Shown: in pieces, positions 43,577-54,117 of the stretch | How the letters are laid out: each line of letters opens with the position of its first letter | Position numbering within the stretch: the stretch's first letter is position 1 | Assembly: GCA_015178975.1 (NCBI GenBank) | Contig: WHVD01000015.1 | Span: forward strand, 806,001-870,000 | Direction: 5' to 3' | Source of the DNA: Hysterangium stoloniferum | Lineage: Eukaryota > Basidiomycota > Agaricomycetes > Hysterangiales > Hysterangiaceae | DNA: 64,000 nucleotides | Program-made: the position numbers and the translations under genes | Notes under the pieces: generated by a model | Databases searched by the model: none | What the model saw: the letters and a program-made list of their open reading frames with translations, nothing else | What the model was told of the DNA's origin: nothing

Positions 43577-44359
43577 TTAGTGCTGAACATAAACAAAGGT
43601 CATTAGCATCGATGCCAAGATAGTCAACGAGTACGTCGCAGTCAAGATCGTCATACCTATCTTTAACCGTAAAAATGGTGCATGTATATGGTTGAACATT
43701 TGCTCCTCTCCATACAATCTACATTCAGACATATCCACAGAACGACATCGCCCTTTAACGTCCCGAGACATCCTCAATATCATCGTAGGCAATCGTGGCG
43801 CGGTGTTTGGCGTAGGGTTACGCAAGATATCGACTTCAGCCTCAGGTTTGAGATACACACACAGAGCGTATAATCCGCCGTATTTCTGTCATAAATGTAA
43901 ACGTCAGCATCGTCCTCCGTTCAAAAATTGCCTCAAATAGGCTCCACACTCACTAAGTTTTCCCCATCGTCTTATTTAACCTGGTGGCAAGAATGACAGT
44001 CTGATACTTGTATGACGGCACATAATTCAACATCCGTCCGGATCGAGGCATCTTCGCAGCTGGGAGAGCTGAGTACCAGCCGTCGTCATGCAGAGTGGGT
44101 TCAGAGCGAAAGTATAACATCGAACGTAGATTGTCTTCGTAAGGAAGGTTATGTGAGCTTGGAAAGAGTTGTTCGCGAGGATCATGGCGTGTCTGAAACT
44201 CTTGACAAACGTGACAAATGTTAAAAAGGAACACGCAGCGGAGGGGGATCAACGACGATGAAGCCATAAGCGAGGTCACTGTAACCCAATGGAGAGATAT
44301 AATGGAGCCACGATATTAGCCACGTATGTCAAAGTAGAATGGAGTGAAGAAGAGGCCAC
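43577..44359 (-). pseudogene. Unknown protein with C-terminal membrane segment, block B3
   Basis: Homologue of 30244-31030. The start codon is GTG instead of ATG, and one G fewer at the end of the middle exon shifts the splice phase (MGKT... versus MGENL). The last exon (LKPEAEVDILRNPTPNTAPR ... ILASMLMTFVYVQH) remains open. Confidence 0.4.
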
Positions 44360-44450
44360 GGTGATAGGAAACGATGAAAGGAGACCAAGAAAAAAGACAA
44401 GTACAAAAGGCGAATCATAGATGAGGAGAAAATGCAATCTGTTACAATTA

Positions 44451-45113
44451 ATGAAGGTTGAATAGCTGACATTAGATTCTCCAAACCATGCTAGCTCTTG
44501 AGTTCATCTTATTGAGCGCTTGGAATATTTGTGAAGGCTATATCGTAAGAAGCGACTAAGTCCCGACCATGGCAAAAATAACTTTCAATCGTACTTTCTG
44601 ACGGCTGTAGGACACTTTTGAGTGCACAGTAACCGTACAGAAGGTCACGGTGGTAGATGAGATGACCAATGCCACGCTAACCAAAGGAAGGATCAGACTT
44701 ACAAAGCCTTGAGAGGTGGTTGTTTTACGACCCGACTGCAAGGCCCATCTGGCGTATGCCCGTGTAAAGTGCGTTATGGACAGAATTGAGTATCTTTTGT
44801 TTGATTTGTTACATTTACATTATTAATACATCTACAAAATCATGTACCGTCTTCTACAAAAAGTACAGCCTAAAAGGCTAAGGGACGACGTTGGGAGCAG
44901 TAGAAATAGAAAAGGATGATAGATGGCAAATAAGCTTTGGTTAACGCGTGTCACTCGTCGGCCACCGAATTGATTATAGCTAATGTGATTCTCGTGCACC
45001 ATCGGGTTTCGGGGGCTTATTGAAATGAAGCACATTTCTATCGACCATTGTTGGCGTTTGAAGCCCCCCACTGACTCAGGGGCCATGCCTTCGCAGTATG
45101 CACAAGACCTTAG
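44451..45113. other. Linker between block B3 and the DUF6535 remnant
   Basis: No firm gene. A minus frame near 44556-44741 contains a hydrophobic run (SLILPLVSVALVI) but has no support beyond that. The right end probably holds an intron before the exon starting at 45114. Confidence 0.4.
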
Positions 45114-46064
45114 CTGCGCCGAATCACAGATACCGTTTCTCTCAAAGTTTACACTGATTCTAAACTGAGGCGCGCAAGCAGAGGAACAAGGAACGATCAA
45201 TCGTCAAGGGCCATGGGAAAGTGCCGCGTAGGGTGTCGCGCTGCCGCGCAAGTGCCGCGACACCTCAAAATGCCCTCAAATACGCATTTAACTAGCATAA
45301 AATAAATATAGTTTTGTATATATTCTTCATAATATATCATATGTCTACTGGGGCTCTGCTAATTTACTTTAAGACTGGGTTTTAATGTTTAAAATTGTGA
45401 ATTAGCCACTTTTTTAAGAGTATATATCATTTAAAATGGTATTTTGAGTATTAACATTCAAAATATAGCTATGTTTTAGTTTGAAGCCAAAATGTATATT
45501 CGCGGCAATTGTCCACTTTTCGCGGCACCCCTCACAGCAGTGCGCGGCACCTACACAGTGAGATTCAATGTCGGAGTTTGAAAAACTTGAGCCCCTGACC
45601 CAAAGCACACTATATCATTCAGTGACACTCTGATCAGCTTTTCTACTATCCACTGTTTATTGAGCATTGTTTCTTTACAGTTATTCTACACTTCTGTAAG
45701 AGTTTGGGAATCTCTTACTTTGGAAAGGTTTACTATCCTTCCTCTTAGATAGTTGTCTCTTTTTCTTATTTTTTATAGCTTGCTCTTTGATTAGGTTAGG
45801 AGTACCTGGCTGATAGATTAAGACAGTGATAAGCTACCTCTTTCACTTATACAATGTGAGTGGCTTCCACTCTAGACTCTAAGGTGTAGGTTTAGTGTTT
45901 ATCTGTTTTGGTCACTCCCACAGCAACAGATTATATTATACCAGTCAGGGAAATATATACAATACACTGCTTACTGGACTTCCTGAAATTTACAGTATTC
46001 AGTTATTCCTCTTACATATTTCTCTAATGGTATATCATCATAACATTTTTTTGAACTGATTCTC

Positions 46065-48859
46065 ATGTATTATTTATATAGTTTCTGTTCCATCATTTTC
46101 ACAAACAATTTGGATTTCATTCTAGGCCTGATATTGTCAATACCAAAGACAATAAACCAAAAATATCTATTCCTGGAAAAGGTATGCCAAGTTTCCCTTA
46201 GTGATGTCTTTATTTTACAAATTATATACATACTGTATTTAGTTGTTGGACTGTACCATCATGGACCTTATCCACCTAGGACGTTACCTGGTTATGACCA
46301 TAATGGCAATGCTATCTACAAGTATGATGGTTTACAACATTCAGGATTCTCAGTAAAAATACAAAAAGGTACCATATCACAATACCTTGAAGAGAAGTTT
46401 CAGACAGTTTCAGGCATATCTTCATATACCAGTGCTGTTATATATGTGTTGCAAGGTGGAATCAAAGCTCAGGAAGAGTTTCAGAAAATAGAAAAAAAAG
46501 TCTTGGCTAATCACCATATTCTTTTAAACTACAATTCTTCAGCAACACTGCCTCAAGCCACTCTAAATGCTACTATCTTTTCTCTATTTCCATCAGAGAA
46601 ACACTTTTGGCTTACAAACCCCAGTAGGCTTGATATTCAAGATTATATTTGTAGATCACCACAAGACATTCCTCATGTGACTCCAAAGCAAATTCAAATC
46701 ACTCCAAATGCATCTAGTACACTCAAAAGACAAAATGGCAATCAATCTCATATATCAATCCAATCTGATGAGGATGATGAGGTATCCTATCCCCAACAGA
46801 AGTATTCTCAAAGATACCTTCAAAGAGTAGAGTCTGATAGTGAAGGCCAGGTGGTATTCATAAAGCAAAGCCAAAAGACTCCCAAAATCTATGTCTATGC
46901 CTGCCTTATCTCCCATACCAGAGATTCCTGGGATAGGTTCTAATGCTTCATTATTTCCAATCTCATGTCACTGTGGACATACTGGTGATGGAAATGAGGA
47001 AGCAGCTCAAGGGTTTGCCAATGACTACATTCACTGTGATGAATGTCATAATTGGTCTCATATTGCTTGCCAACATGAAGGAAGAGCTAGTAACTGTAAG
47101 GGTACGCTGGTTACATTTCCAAACCCTGCATTCCTATGCTAGTACGAGCACCTAGTTAGCACGCATCCCCTAGATATGATTTCCATCTCCTGGTTAGTTA
47201 TTTAGAGTTCGATAATGAAATATATCCTCCAATTACCAGATGATTGATGGATCCTCAGATCTATCTCCATAATACGGACTCTGGCACTACGATAGTTTGT
47301 GGCTATTTCTGTGTTCCCTAAATGCCTTAGAGGTGTATATAGGAGTAGCTAGCTCATGTATATTCACTAACTTGATATCGATTTGGCTTTCTGTCCTATA
47401 CCTTAGTCAAGGTTACTCAATCCCTCACAGTAACCTTGGAAATAAGCCATTCATTTGTGATGAATGTGATATGGTTCAGATTCAACTGGCATTGCAACCT
47501 CGATCAGAATGGTATGTGAACTTGTTTGATATTTGGATAACCTCTTACAGTTGTGCTTTAAATAGCTCAACAGCTCAACAGCTAAATAACCATGCTACTC
47601 AACCTTTGCACAAGCACCTCTTGTAAGTTTCCAAATCCAAATTCATCTTCAATTGTCTTAGTGCATGTTAATCACATGTAGACCTGGTTTGGGTGCCCTT
47701 GCCCAAAATGGGAAGTATTACTATCCTGTGCAGCTAATTTGACTTGATCATGATTCTGATCCCAAAAGATGGCATGTAAAATGGTGGTGACACAATCACT
47801 ATCACAATCTATCTTCAGAGTCATGGATTTCAGAACATAGTGTTATTGACTCCTTGTGGAGGGACCAGAAGTACAGATGGAAAATTAGAGTAAGCTATTT
47901 GAAGGTATTTGTAGTTATTAACATAACTGAAGTTTGACTTTATAGTTGGGAAAATGGGATTTGGTGTGCTCATTATCACAGGAGGATGACAAGATCTTGG
48001 ATTACCTTCATTATCCCTCATCTTCCATTACTTAACAAGCTGGTGAAGACACCAAAACAAGTTAGAAGGGAATAATGTCCTGCCTTGGATTACCTGTACA
48101 CTGGGAAGGCTATTTCAGAGTTGAAGGCTGAATCCACTTACCTTAAAAACCATCTTATATTGTTTTCTGGAAATCTCTCCTCCATACAAATTGCCATGAC
48201 ACATTATTGGTTGCATATGAACCTAGACTCTGGTACAAGGAACAAGGATAAATGGATCCAAAGAGTACCTGCAGCCCATGCAATGACTCTTCTTATCCTC
48301 AAACAGTCCCACACCCAATTATCCCCTGATGGCCCACCTTTTGAGGATCTTCCTAAACATACACAACTATTTCAAGACCTACTGAAGCACTCATGGCATA
48401 TACAGCATAGCCAGGGACCACCTTTCCCTGCTATAGATGTTGACAAAGAGGCCATTGGATTACTTGAACATGAAATGTTTGAGACTTCAAAAGCAGCAGG
48501 GCCTGCCAGCTTTCAACAATGGGGATTGGATGCAGGTAATCATCAGAATAGATGGAGTCCATATCCTTTTGTTCCCTACTCTTGGAATGAATGTGATATT
48601 CCTGAACCAGAGGAGACTGAATATCAGGTATTTTACTATCAATTTCAAAATCTGATATAGATTACTACTCATACTTTGATATGTATAGCATGGGCCAGAA
48701 TTTAGTGAAGGCGGTGAACCAGACACTCAAGAATCCCATATTTTCCCTCTAAATAGACCAAAATCCCGACCAGCTCTGAAGCGCAAAGCAGAGGAAGTGT
48801 GTGAGGAACTTTGTTTGAGAAGCAATCTGAAAGAATACTCAGAAAACAACCCAGGTTGA
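46065..48859 (+). pseudogene. PHD-finger protein carried inside the transposon
   Basis: PHD fingers bind histone H3 tails, so a chromatin role is likely. N-terminal part: YHHGPYPPRTLPGYDHNGN and YLEEKFQTVSG. The PHD begins CHCGHTGDG...YIHCDECHNWSHIACQ (about 46970-47075) and continues after a solo LTR (47095-47429) with NLGNKPFICDECD. Later exons give a PWWP-like module: GKYYYPVQLI, DPKRWHVKWW, DSLWRDQKYRWKIR and, after an intron, LGKWDLVCSLSQEDDKILDY. The end is YTGKAISELKAESTYL...FPAIDVDKEAIGLLEHEM, then KRKAEEVCEELCLRSN and a stop at 48859. Lesions: one-base shift near 46882, LTR in the PHD exon, TGA after PVQLI, stop after the LHYPSSSIT segment. Whether it is cargo or the element's own gene is unknown. 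Confidence 0.6.
47095..47429. mobile_element. Solo LTR inside the PHD exon
   Basis: 335 bp, TGTAAGGGTACGC...CCCTCACA, target duplication GTAAC (47090-47094, 47430-47434). The partial gene copy at 49150-49405 reads straight across this point (AGTAAC then CTTGG on its minus strand), proving the empty site. The family has no other member in the window. Confidence 0.9.
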
Positions 48860-49149
48860 ATTATAACGAGACTTGAAGGTATAAAATATTTTAATGCAAA
48901 TAAACAGAGTTTCTGTATATATAATTTGCATTTTAAGAGGATTTCACACATAGTATTTGACATTTTTTGGAGCCTCTGTCATCCATAAGTAAAGTTGTTA
49001 TTCAATGTGCCACAATAGAAAGGGAATGGTAGTTTTTCTGTAGAGAAGTAAGTTTAAATGCAATGTGATGTAACACCATATTCAGATTGGATTGCAAATA
49101 CTATTTCTACATGTATGTGTATATAGACAGAGGAGTTATTTTAATATGT
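48860..49149. other. 3' flank of the PHD gene inside the transposon
   Basis: AT-rich, no gene. The part 48885-48990 (TTTCACACATAGTATTTGAC...) is duplicated at 49790-49850. Confidence 0.5.
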
Positions 49150-49405
49150 AAGAGGTTATCCAAATATCAAACCAAGTTCACATACAGTTCTGATTGAGGT
49201 CACAATGACAGTTGAATCTGAATCATATCACATTCATCACAAATGAATGGCTTATTTCCAAGGTTACTAACCCTTCCTTCATGTTGACAACCAATATAGA
49301 CCAATTATGATATTGATCATAGTGAATATAGTCATTGGTAAACCCCTAAGCTGCCTCCTCATTGTTATCACCAGTGCATCTACAGTGACATGAGATTGGA
49401 AATAG
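49150..49405 (-). repeat. Inverted partial copy of the PHD exon
   Basis: Reverse complement of 46940-47094 joined to 47430-47560, without the solo LTR. It has several substitutions that damage Cys/His codons (ATTCACTATGATCAATATC for the IHCDEC region). Together with 49408-49720 it forms a rearranged second copy of the gene. Confidence 0.8.
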
Positions 49406-49407
49406 TA

Positions 49408-49720
49408 GAGCCCATATTCTTTCATTCCTTACTCTTGGAATGAATGTGATATACCTGAACCAGAAGAGACTGAATATTAGGTATTTCACTATCAATTTCA
49501 AAATCTGATACTTAAACTTTCATGTATGTAATACAGGTTTAGTGAATTCAGTGAACCAGACACCCAAGAATCTCACATTTGCCTCTAAATAGACCAAAAT
49601 TCTGATTAGCTCGGAAGTACAAAGCAGAGTGAATGCTATGTTTCAGAGGCAGCCTAAAAGAATACTCAGAAAATGACCCAGGGTGAATTATGAAAAGACT
49701 TAAGAGGTATGGTAAATCCT
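49408..49720 (+). repeat. Direct partial copy of the PHD gene 3' end
   Basis: Matches 48555-48880 (TGGAATGAATGTGATAT, CCTGAACCAGA, AAAGACTT) with stops in the former coding frame. It ends exactly where the telomere-like tract begins. Confidence 0.8.
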
Positions 49721-49741
49721 AACCCTAACCCTAACCCCTAA
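49718..49741. repeat. Interstitial telomere-type repeat
   Basis: About four (CCCTAA) units, the canonical filamentous-fungal telomere motif TTAGGG on the minus strand, at the break between the duplicated gene end and its former 3' flank. The original copy near 48880 has no such tract. Confidence 0.75.
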
Positions 49742-49860
49742 TAACAAAGTTTCTTGTAGATAATATTCACTTTTAAGAGCATATAACATGATATCAAGCA
49801 TTTCACACATAGTATTTGACGTTTTTTAGAGCCTCTCATCCACAAGTACTGTTGTTTCAG

Positions 49861-49901
49861 TGTCGCGGCACTTCCTAATTAGGAAGGTAACTGCCGCGAC
49901 A
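49861..49901. repeat. Compound palindrome with transposon-end motifs
   Basis: Outer arms TGTCGCGGCA and TGCCGCGACA (10 bp, perfect) enclose the 16-bp perfect palindrome CTTCCTAATTAGGAAG and five extra bases GTAAC. The outer arms match the subterminal motif of the 5-kb element. Confidence 0.8.
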
Positions 49902-50775
49902 TGCAAGTTTTGTGTAAACCTAGAACCCATGTCATTTAGAAGTTATATTTTATTATTTAAGACTTTAATAAGTTTATTTGAGAATTAATACCACTCAAGG
50001 AAGGGCTAAAACAAAGTATGTGCCAATTAAAGTGGTGCACAAGGTATATTTCAGCAGGAAAATGTACACTAGATGTAACAGTGCTCATGTTTTGATGATA
50101 TAATGTCAAATATAATTTTATTTTGGTAATTTTCAATACAAAATTGACGAAGTATCTACTGATTTTGAAAAAAGAAACATGTCGCGGCACTTGCGCGGCA
50201 CTTTCCTATAGCCCAATCGTCAACGCGTCAACCTTCGCCCACCACTGTTTCCTCAAGCCCAACCGAGGCGGCATCCAGTGGCGATAATGGCTTAGAAAGC
50301 GAGGACGATAACCCCTATAGCAAGCACGTTGAATCGGATTCAGGTCATTATATCTGAAGGAAACGGAAAAAGAGGACAAAGAACTTGCCAACTCATTGCA
50401 AGTTGGTCTCGACGAGCTTCTAGTATTTGTATGTTGAATACGTTTTCTTCCATAGATATTAAATTAATTCGCAGCTTTTCAGGCGGGTTTGTTCGGAGCG
50501 ATTCTTACCGCGTTCCTGATCGAAAGCAGGAAGGATTTGCAGGTAGACCCTGTTCAGGAAATCCTTCAGGCGCTTCAAAATCACTTCGCTGTAACTACCT
50601 CTCAGCCTTTTGAAGTCTCCAAATCATCCCTTATTGTCAACTATATGTGGTTCACTAGTCTCAGTCTGACTCTCTTCAGCACTAAAACTGCCACATCCAC
50701 ATTCATAAGTTTATTTGTGTCTAGTCAGACATTTACAACAGATCTAATCCCAACAGAATAGCAACGGAGCAGCGG

Positions 50776-52096
50776 CTATACAATGACTGTCGACCAGAAT
50801 ATCTCCGTTGGCCCTCTAGCAACTGCGTGTAACTGAAATTTCTGAGCCGCAGCCACAAAAATTACGCCTCTGGCCTTTAAATATATCCCCTCTTTATCCG
50901 CCGCAGTGGTAATGTGAACTTCACCCTCCAGCACGATCCCGGTAGTCGGCCCGGGGGCAGGTTGAAGCTGTTCCTCATTGTAATGTGGATCGAGAGAAGT
51001 ATGCAGTACAGTAAATTCCCCAAGGGGTGGGTCATAGGCTGTTGTACGTCCACGTGTACTGCCCTTATAGGGAGTTGAAGGTATGCCGAGGGTTTCTGCT
51101 GGTCGGGGCGCATAGGTCAGCATCTCCGTGAATATACACGGGTGTCTATCTTCTGGAGGAAAAAATGCTGCATTCACCACATTATCCGAGGCGGCCATTC
51201 ACTCGATGATGTCTCCCGATAGATATGCGTGTGCATCATCCGCCCCGATATAAACGGCTTCGCCTTTCGAAGGTGTGACGAGATTCATGAGAAATGAGGC
51301 CATTAAAACACTGACGACTCCGGGATATTGTGAGTTAACTTCCAGCACAAGCTTGGAGAAGGCATCATTTTGTGTCTGCAAACGGTCGACGACGGCACGG
51401 ACAAACGACTCGATTTCGGATCGGGCACGAAGAAGCAAACTGGATACGATGGATTTGATAGGATCTGCATCCCTAGCCGTTATTTCTATTTCACAAGCCT
51501 CTCAGTTCTGGTGTCGCCTCCCAAACCTGCAAAATATCTTTGATAGGCTTGAAACCGACAAATCCTCGAAAGTCTCCTAATGTCAGTGCCATCTCTGGTT
51601 TGTGATTGGCGTCTACGAAACCCTTCTGGTTAGTAATCTTACGTTTCTCGGCGAGTTTTTTTATTGGGATGGGTTTGTAACGGAAGGGCTTTGGCGATTG
51701 AAAGGACTTTGAACAGGTAAGGAATTTCAGGACTCCGCTTATTGCTCTCTTTGTCAGATGTGATAGGAAATTTAGATATCGTACGCGGGCCGAGGAAATA
51801 CTCCGTATCGATAGCGAGCAATGATGCAAACCAGGTGTTGTGATGATCATATAGGGTAGAAGGTCCTTTTGGGTGCGTCCCCATCCACATCTACGAGCAA
51901 AAGTCAGCCAAGGAAAGATTATATGGATCTTTAATTCACATCCGCGTAAGATTTCGATTCATTGACCTCGAAATCAAGCTCACAGTCTTCTGGGGGCTAG
52001 GCGGGCGACTAGAGAATCCGAACCGCGCTTTCCCCAGTCATAGTTTTGTAGACCGCACTTGAGGCGACATTTTGTAGAAGTTGACTCTGAACACAT
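50776..52096 (-). pseudogene. Mannose-6-phosphate isomerase, near full-length broken copy
   Basis: Type I PMI interconverts mannose-6-P and fructose-6-P for GDP-mannose supply. Exon 1 from ATG at 52096: CGLQNYDWGKRGSDSLVARL, then DFEVNESKSYAD; an intron; then WMGTHPKGPSTLYD, YLFKVLSIAKALPLQTHP, KKLAEKR, KGEAVYIGADDAHAYLSGDI, EGEVHITT and STEIFWSTVIV. It is the only copy with the N-terminus. Lesions: frame change after ARLAP; an extra A in the Lys-codon run near 51660; a 2-bp loss near 51495; TGA for TGC at about 51196. It is truncated by DUF6535 sequence downstream of its stop. Confidence 0.8.
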
Positions 52097-52316
52097 TGGA
52101 CGGATTTTCTCATTTGCAACGGATATATTGCTCAATGACCCTGATCATTCCAAAACAACGACACTGCTAAATGTGGCTATCGAAATTTAATTTATGATTT
52201 TTGCTATAAATTTTGCCACCTCTATTGAAGTGGACTCACGGCATCAGTCCAGTGTCTTCGGTTGAAGCCGCCTACCCAGTGTGACAGCCAGCATTCATTC
52301 ATGGTAAACCGCAATC

Positions 52317-52559
52317 ATGGAAGTTGACCATGCAAGAAAACTACAACGACAGAAACTCCAATCTGGGAGAAGAGATAAGATGTCAGTTGACAGGAATAGA
52401 GCGCAATGTGAGCGGTGTGACCGTGACATAATTGAGTGCCGTTCAGTTTGTATCCGACTCATAACGTGTAAGGGGAAGAATTGTAGAAAAGTGTCACATG
52501 TACTATGTGTTCGTTGTGTGTGGTTTCGACCCATATGTACCCACATGTACTTACCGTAG
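52317..52559 (+). CDS. Small Cys-rich ORF, unknown
   Basis: MEVDHARKLQRQKLQSGRRD, then RAQCERCDRDIIECRSVCIR and CKGKNCRK. The tail after about 52500 comes from the inserted LTR. In block A1 (16978 on) the ATG is ATA, and two bases are missing in the CERCDRD region, so that copy is broken. The Cys spacing hints at a small zinc-binding module. No family recognised. Confidence 0.3.
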   Translation: MEVDHARKLQRQKLQSGRRDKMSVDRNRAQCERCDRDIIECRSVCIRLITCKGKNCRKVSHVLCVRCVWFRPICTHMYLP

Positions 52560-52669
52560 CGCTATCTGCGTGTTGGCAATCTACCACCGCCGGTCATTTG
52601 AGTTTGAGTCTGAGTCTGAGTTTGGTCACTTCTGGTGACTTCTGTGTCCTTCTATCTACTATTCCAACA
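52508..52669. mobile_element. Short solo LTR, 162 bp
   Basis: TGTTCGTTG...ATTCCAACA with target duplication CTATG (52503-52507, 52670-52674). The site is empty in A2 and A4 (GTACTATGGATG) and in A1 (GTACTACGGATG). It holds a (GAGTCT)n-like tract. The length is in the TRIM/SMART range. Confidence 0.88.
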
Positions 52670-53031
52670 CTATGGATGTTTCAAAAAAAACAAAAGATTA
52701 CCCCCCACTCTAAAAAATGTGGAAATAAAGTTTAAATTTCTAAATGAAGTAGCTTCTTTAATGTACTGCTTCTATAGATTCACCAGATGACATTCAACCA
52801 GAATCTTCTATTACATGCTTTCTTTCCTGTGTCCAGTTCGGAAGGTACTTGACATGGATGCTCAGTTCGTATCAATGGATAGTATCAGAATGAGGATCCA
52901 ATGATCGGAGGTGGAACCCTATTCTGTGAGGTAGATGTGCCTACTATACAGCCTTCGTATTATCAAAAGATGTTGTCCCATATAAGTAACAGTCATTTCT
53001 ACACGAGTCCCTCACCTTGCATTTCTTCACG

Positions 53032-54117
53032 ATGTCTCAAGAGATGGCTGAATTTGTTCTGCAAGTTTTGGATCGGTAAGCTGTATCAGGTCGTATCTAC
53101 TTGTCTGAGACGACAGGCTGACGACGTCCGGCTAACAGTCGGTCTTACATCTATGTTATTATGGCCTCAATTGGTCAGTCCCGTGCATGGTTTTGGTATA
53201 CTCTCAACGAAATCTCTGCAGCACTTTTCACATATGACACCCTCCTCACATTATCTCGCGAAGTGGAACACATATGGAAGCTTCGACCATTCTTCAGGCT
53301 AGGGACTATTCTTTATCTAGCGACACGATATCCACCGCTTCTCATCTGGGCCATGTATTTATATTTGCAACTGGTGAACACATCTATCACGGTATGTGGT
53401 GTTGTGGCTTATATCAGAGGAACGCTGTGACAGTACCCACAGTATGGGGCTTAGATACCCGATGTAATCCTCCTGGCTTACATGATTCCTATCTTAGAAC
53501 ATGTACATCACTTATGTATTCAATTAACTCTTTGGATATATTGTTGTCGATCGGGGTGCATGGTAATCACAGGTGGTTCGGTCATATTATTGCTAGAGTC
53601 TAACAACCAAACGCTTTAGGATTCCTCATGGCAAGAGCATACGCCATCTCAAACAAGAATATTCTCCTGATAGTAGTACTACTGCCTCTTGTCTTTGCAT
53701 CCACAGGGTTAGTAGTGGTATGTCCACAGGCCAATCGCACTCGGCGAATCCTGATTTAGGATTACATTGGCTGACGGATTCGGATCAGTTCGCGACAATC
53801 CTGGACACATGTCAACCAACTTTCGCTACAGAAAAGCGCATTAGCTTGTACGTCCAGCCGTTTGCGATGCAATTCAGTTATGTTGCATAACTAAGAATAA
53901 ATTTTTGAAGAGGTACCAACTTGCCCCCATCATCAGACATCAACTGAATTTGTTGACAGTAGATACCATTCAAGCTACGATCTTAGTGGGCTACGACACA
54001 ATTATATTTCTGATAACCATTTGGTACATGTTATCAACGGTTATAAGACAAAGATCTCTTCCAGATCAATTTGAAACCATTCTATTTCTCATCGTTTACC
54101 AAGGTACGACAAAATAG
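53032..54117 (+). CDS. DUF6533 membrane protein, copy 3 (only open copy)
   Basis: Basidiomycete family of multi-pass membrane proteins of unknown role. Exons by splice signals and phase: 53032-53075, 53139-53391, 53455-53572, 53620-53717, 53789-53847, 53937-54117, giving 250 residues. Introns begin GTAAGC, GTATGT, GTGGTT, GTATGT, GTACGT; several have CTAAC-type branch sites. DUF6533 signature: FTYDTLLTLSREVEHIWK followed by a hydrophobic LGTILYLATRYPPLLIWAM. Later ARAYAISNKNILLIVVLLPL matches the family's Arg-x-Tyr-Ala segment, and YDTIIFLITIWYML is another membrane segment. The stop at 54117 may be bypassed by a donor at 54099. A further exon near 54436-54662 (AIILCRFQLDLRERHVR) matches the family C-terminus and would bring the length to about 300 residues. 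The other three copies each have a lesion. Confidence 0.62.

Larger units (their letters stand above)
37058..44450. repeat. Duplicated block B, copy 3
   Basis: Same order as B2. The hydrolase 5' part is deleted (GATCCGTC joins CACACTTTGG at 37220). It carries the MITE nest at 38980-40374 and an inverted 0.6-kb segment near 41917-42510. Confidence 0.88.
45208..50214. mobile_element. 5.0-kb TIR transposon carrying a PHD-finger gene
   Basis: Ends GGGCCATGGGAAAGTGCCGCG-like on the left and, inverted, GGGCTATAGGAAAGTGCCG on the right (two mismatches in about 21). Perfect 9-bp target duplication AATCGTCAA (45199-45207, 50215-50223). Subterminal GTGCCGCG motifs recur at 45225-45280, 45501-45550, 49861-49901 and 50181-50205. 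It sits in coding sequence of a DUF6535 gene. No transposase was recognised. The only gene-like content is the PHD locus and its partial copies. The 9-bp duplication suggests a Mutator-like group, but the family is not established. Confidence 0.85.
45114..50684 (+). pseudogene. DUF6535-domain protein, split by a 5-kb transposon
   Basis: Left piece 45114-45207 reads LRRITDTVSLKVYTDSKLRR in the frame that continues across the insertion. Right piece from 50224: SSSPTEAASSGDNGLESEDD, then LKETEKEDKELANSLQVGL and DELLVF. A GTATGT donor and a CTTTTCAG acceptor then join AGLFGAILTAFLIESRKDL and IVNYMWFTSLSLTLFS, the hallmark membrane-proximal DUF6535 region. Removing the transposon and one 9-bp duplication restores a continuous acidic Ser-rich exon. 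A stop/frame change lies just before LKETEKE. The gene is cut off at about 50684, where PMI 3' flank begins. Confidence 0.72.

Noticed and set aside
47095..47429. Ordinary intron of the PHD gene
   Set aside because: TG...CA ends, a 5-bp duplication and a paralogous uninterrupted copy show an LTR insertion. At 335 bp it would also be far longer than the other introns here.
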